This document shows, piece after piece, positions 29,387 to 30,045 of a stretch of 30,045 bases of DNA (the first letter of the stretch is position 1; each line of letters begins with the position of its first letter). Made by a program: the position numbers and the translations under genes. Source of the DNA: a virus; the IMG/VR virus record IMGVR_UViG_3300036759_000018, positions 1 to 30,045 of that record. One strand, written 5' to 3'. The notes below the pieces were generated by a model. The model was not told the DNA's origin. It saw only the letters and a program-made list of their open reading frames with translations, and did no database searches.

Positions 29387-30045
29387 GCGGCGGGCGGCGG
29401 GGTCGGGATGGTCAGCGCGGCGGCGGCGGCCTCGATCGTCCAAGCGTCGATCTGCTGCGGCGTCGCGCCGATGTATTCCCAGAGGGCGCGGTCGGGAATG
29501 CCGATCGTCTGCAGCTTCACGGCGGCGTCGGCGACCTGCGCCGGGTTCCGCATCTCGGCGTCTTTCCAGACGACTTCGAGCGTCTCGACGGTCGTCTCGG
29601 CGAGCGCGAGCCCGAGCCGTATCGCGCGTTCCCACGCCTCGCCGAAGCGCCGTTGCCGCTCGCCCACTTTGGCGACGAGCCCCGACTCGCCCGCGATCAG
29701 CGACTCGGCCGAGGGCGGGTTCGCGAGCGACTGCTGGATCAGGTAATGCGAGGGGACGCGCGAGATCGCCGCGAGCGCCGCGATCTCGGCGTCGATCGCG
29801 GTCAGATACGGCGCCAGCTCGGACGCCTCGAACGTCCCGAACTTCGAGTCTTTGTCCTCGGAAATCCAGAGTCGATCGACCGCGGCTTTGAATGGCTCGA
29901 TCGGCTTTCCCGTCTCGGGGTCGGTCGGGACCTCGAACCCGGTCGCCCATTTCTGCCGGAATCCGGCGACCGCCGACGTCATCATCTTGTCGAGCGTCAG
30001 CCGATCGATCCGCCGCAGAATCGGGACGCAGTCGGCCAGCTCGGA
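29383..30045 (-). CDS. Portal protein, C-terminal part (partial)
   Basis: The frame is open to the right edge, so the N-terminal portion lies outside the window; at least 220 residues are visible. Recognisable portal features: SELADCVPILRRIDRLTLDK, MMTSAVAGFRQKWATG, then a DRLWISEDKDSKFGTFEASE, YLTAIDAEIAALAAISRVPS, HYLIQQSLANPPSAESLIAG and ERQRRFGEAWERAIRLGLAL series, all typical of SPP1 gp6-type portals in actinophages. The ASELAPYL-x5-AEI stretch and S-x-PSAE are the usual wing/stem parts. The portal forms the 12-fold ring through which DNA passes and is next to the MuF-like gene as expected. Confidence 0.93.
   Translation of the reverse strand, partial: SELADCVPILRRIDRLTLDKMMTSAVAGFRQKWATGFEVPTDPETGKPIEPFKAAVDRLWISEDKDSKFGTFEASELAPYLTAIDAEIAALAAISRVPSHYLIQQSLANPPSAESLIAGESGLVAKVGERQRRFGEAWERAIRLGLALAETTVETLEVVWKDAEMRNPAQVADAAVKLQTIGIPDRALWEYIGATPQQIDAWTIEAAAAALTIPTPPPAA

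Noticed and set aside
1-30045. tRNA, rRNA, insertion sequence, reverse transcriptase/DGR and toxin-antitoxin genes
   Set aside because: No cloverleaf with TTC-A-C arm, no transposase or RT motif (YxDD), and no pair of known toxin/antitoxin folds were seen by reading; a program scan could still find a degenerate tRNA.

Overview
The window reads as most of the genome of a temperate, long-tailed (siphovirus-type) phage of a high-GC Gram-positive host, most likely an actinomycete-type bacterium. The reasons are: strongly GC-rich DNA; a large serine integrase; a head/tail gene set in standard order (portal, MuF-like, scaffold, HK97-type capsid, connectors, tail tube, chaperones, tape measure, hub); RecT with a RecB-like exonuclease; a RepA-like ATPase; and several peptidoglycan-directed enzymes. 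I see no bacterial housekeeping genes, tRNAs, rRNAs, insertion sequences or CRISPR array. The host cannot be named from the sequence.

Layout. (1) 1-9471, minus strand: one long, tightly packed early/late-left operon, read right to left. It runs from a membrane protein and a membrane-anchored transglycosylase-like protein, through recombination and replication genes (RecB-like exonuclease, RecT, RepA-like ATPase, VRR-NUC nuclease), to a probable lysis group (TIM-barrel protein plus two small membrane proteins), small conserved genes, an HNH endonuclease, and the first codons of a gene in the position of a terminase subunit. (2) 9472-11864: lysogeny module. It holds the serine integrase on plus, a hairpin, and an XRE-type repressor with one small partner gene on minus. 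A block of palindromes resembling operators lies between the repressor and the divergent plus operon. (3) 11865-14024, plus strand: a seven-gene chain of small DNA-binding-like and zinc-ribbon proteins. (4) 14011-30045, minus strand: virion genes, read right to left from portal to a C/H-type cell-wall peptidase. A four-gene tail-fibre/collagen cassette lies between scaffold and major capsid protein.

The two ends appear to belong together. The left edge stops just inside a gene downstream of HNH, where terminase is expected, and the right edge stops inside the portal gene, which normally follows terminase. The integrase sits in mid-window with phage genes on both sides. The simplest reading is a circular or permuted phage molecule, not a prophage integrated at an integrase-adjacent att site; only the terminase region would be missing.

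The most unusual signals are: ten copies of a 9-base motif (both orientations, with a 36-bp tandem duplication) inside the 3' end of the RepA-like gene, a candidate origin; three nested perfect inverted repeats at 12257-12385 in the plus operon; a tandem palindrome array at the repressor control region; the fibre cassette splitting scaffold from capsid; and translational coupling by 4-base ATGA/GTGA overlaps at more than 25 junctions. These overlaps were used here to choose starts and to recover genes as short as 38 codons.
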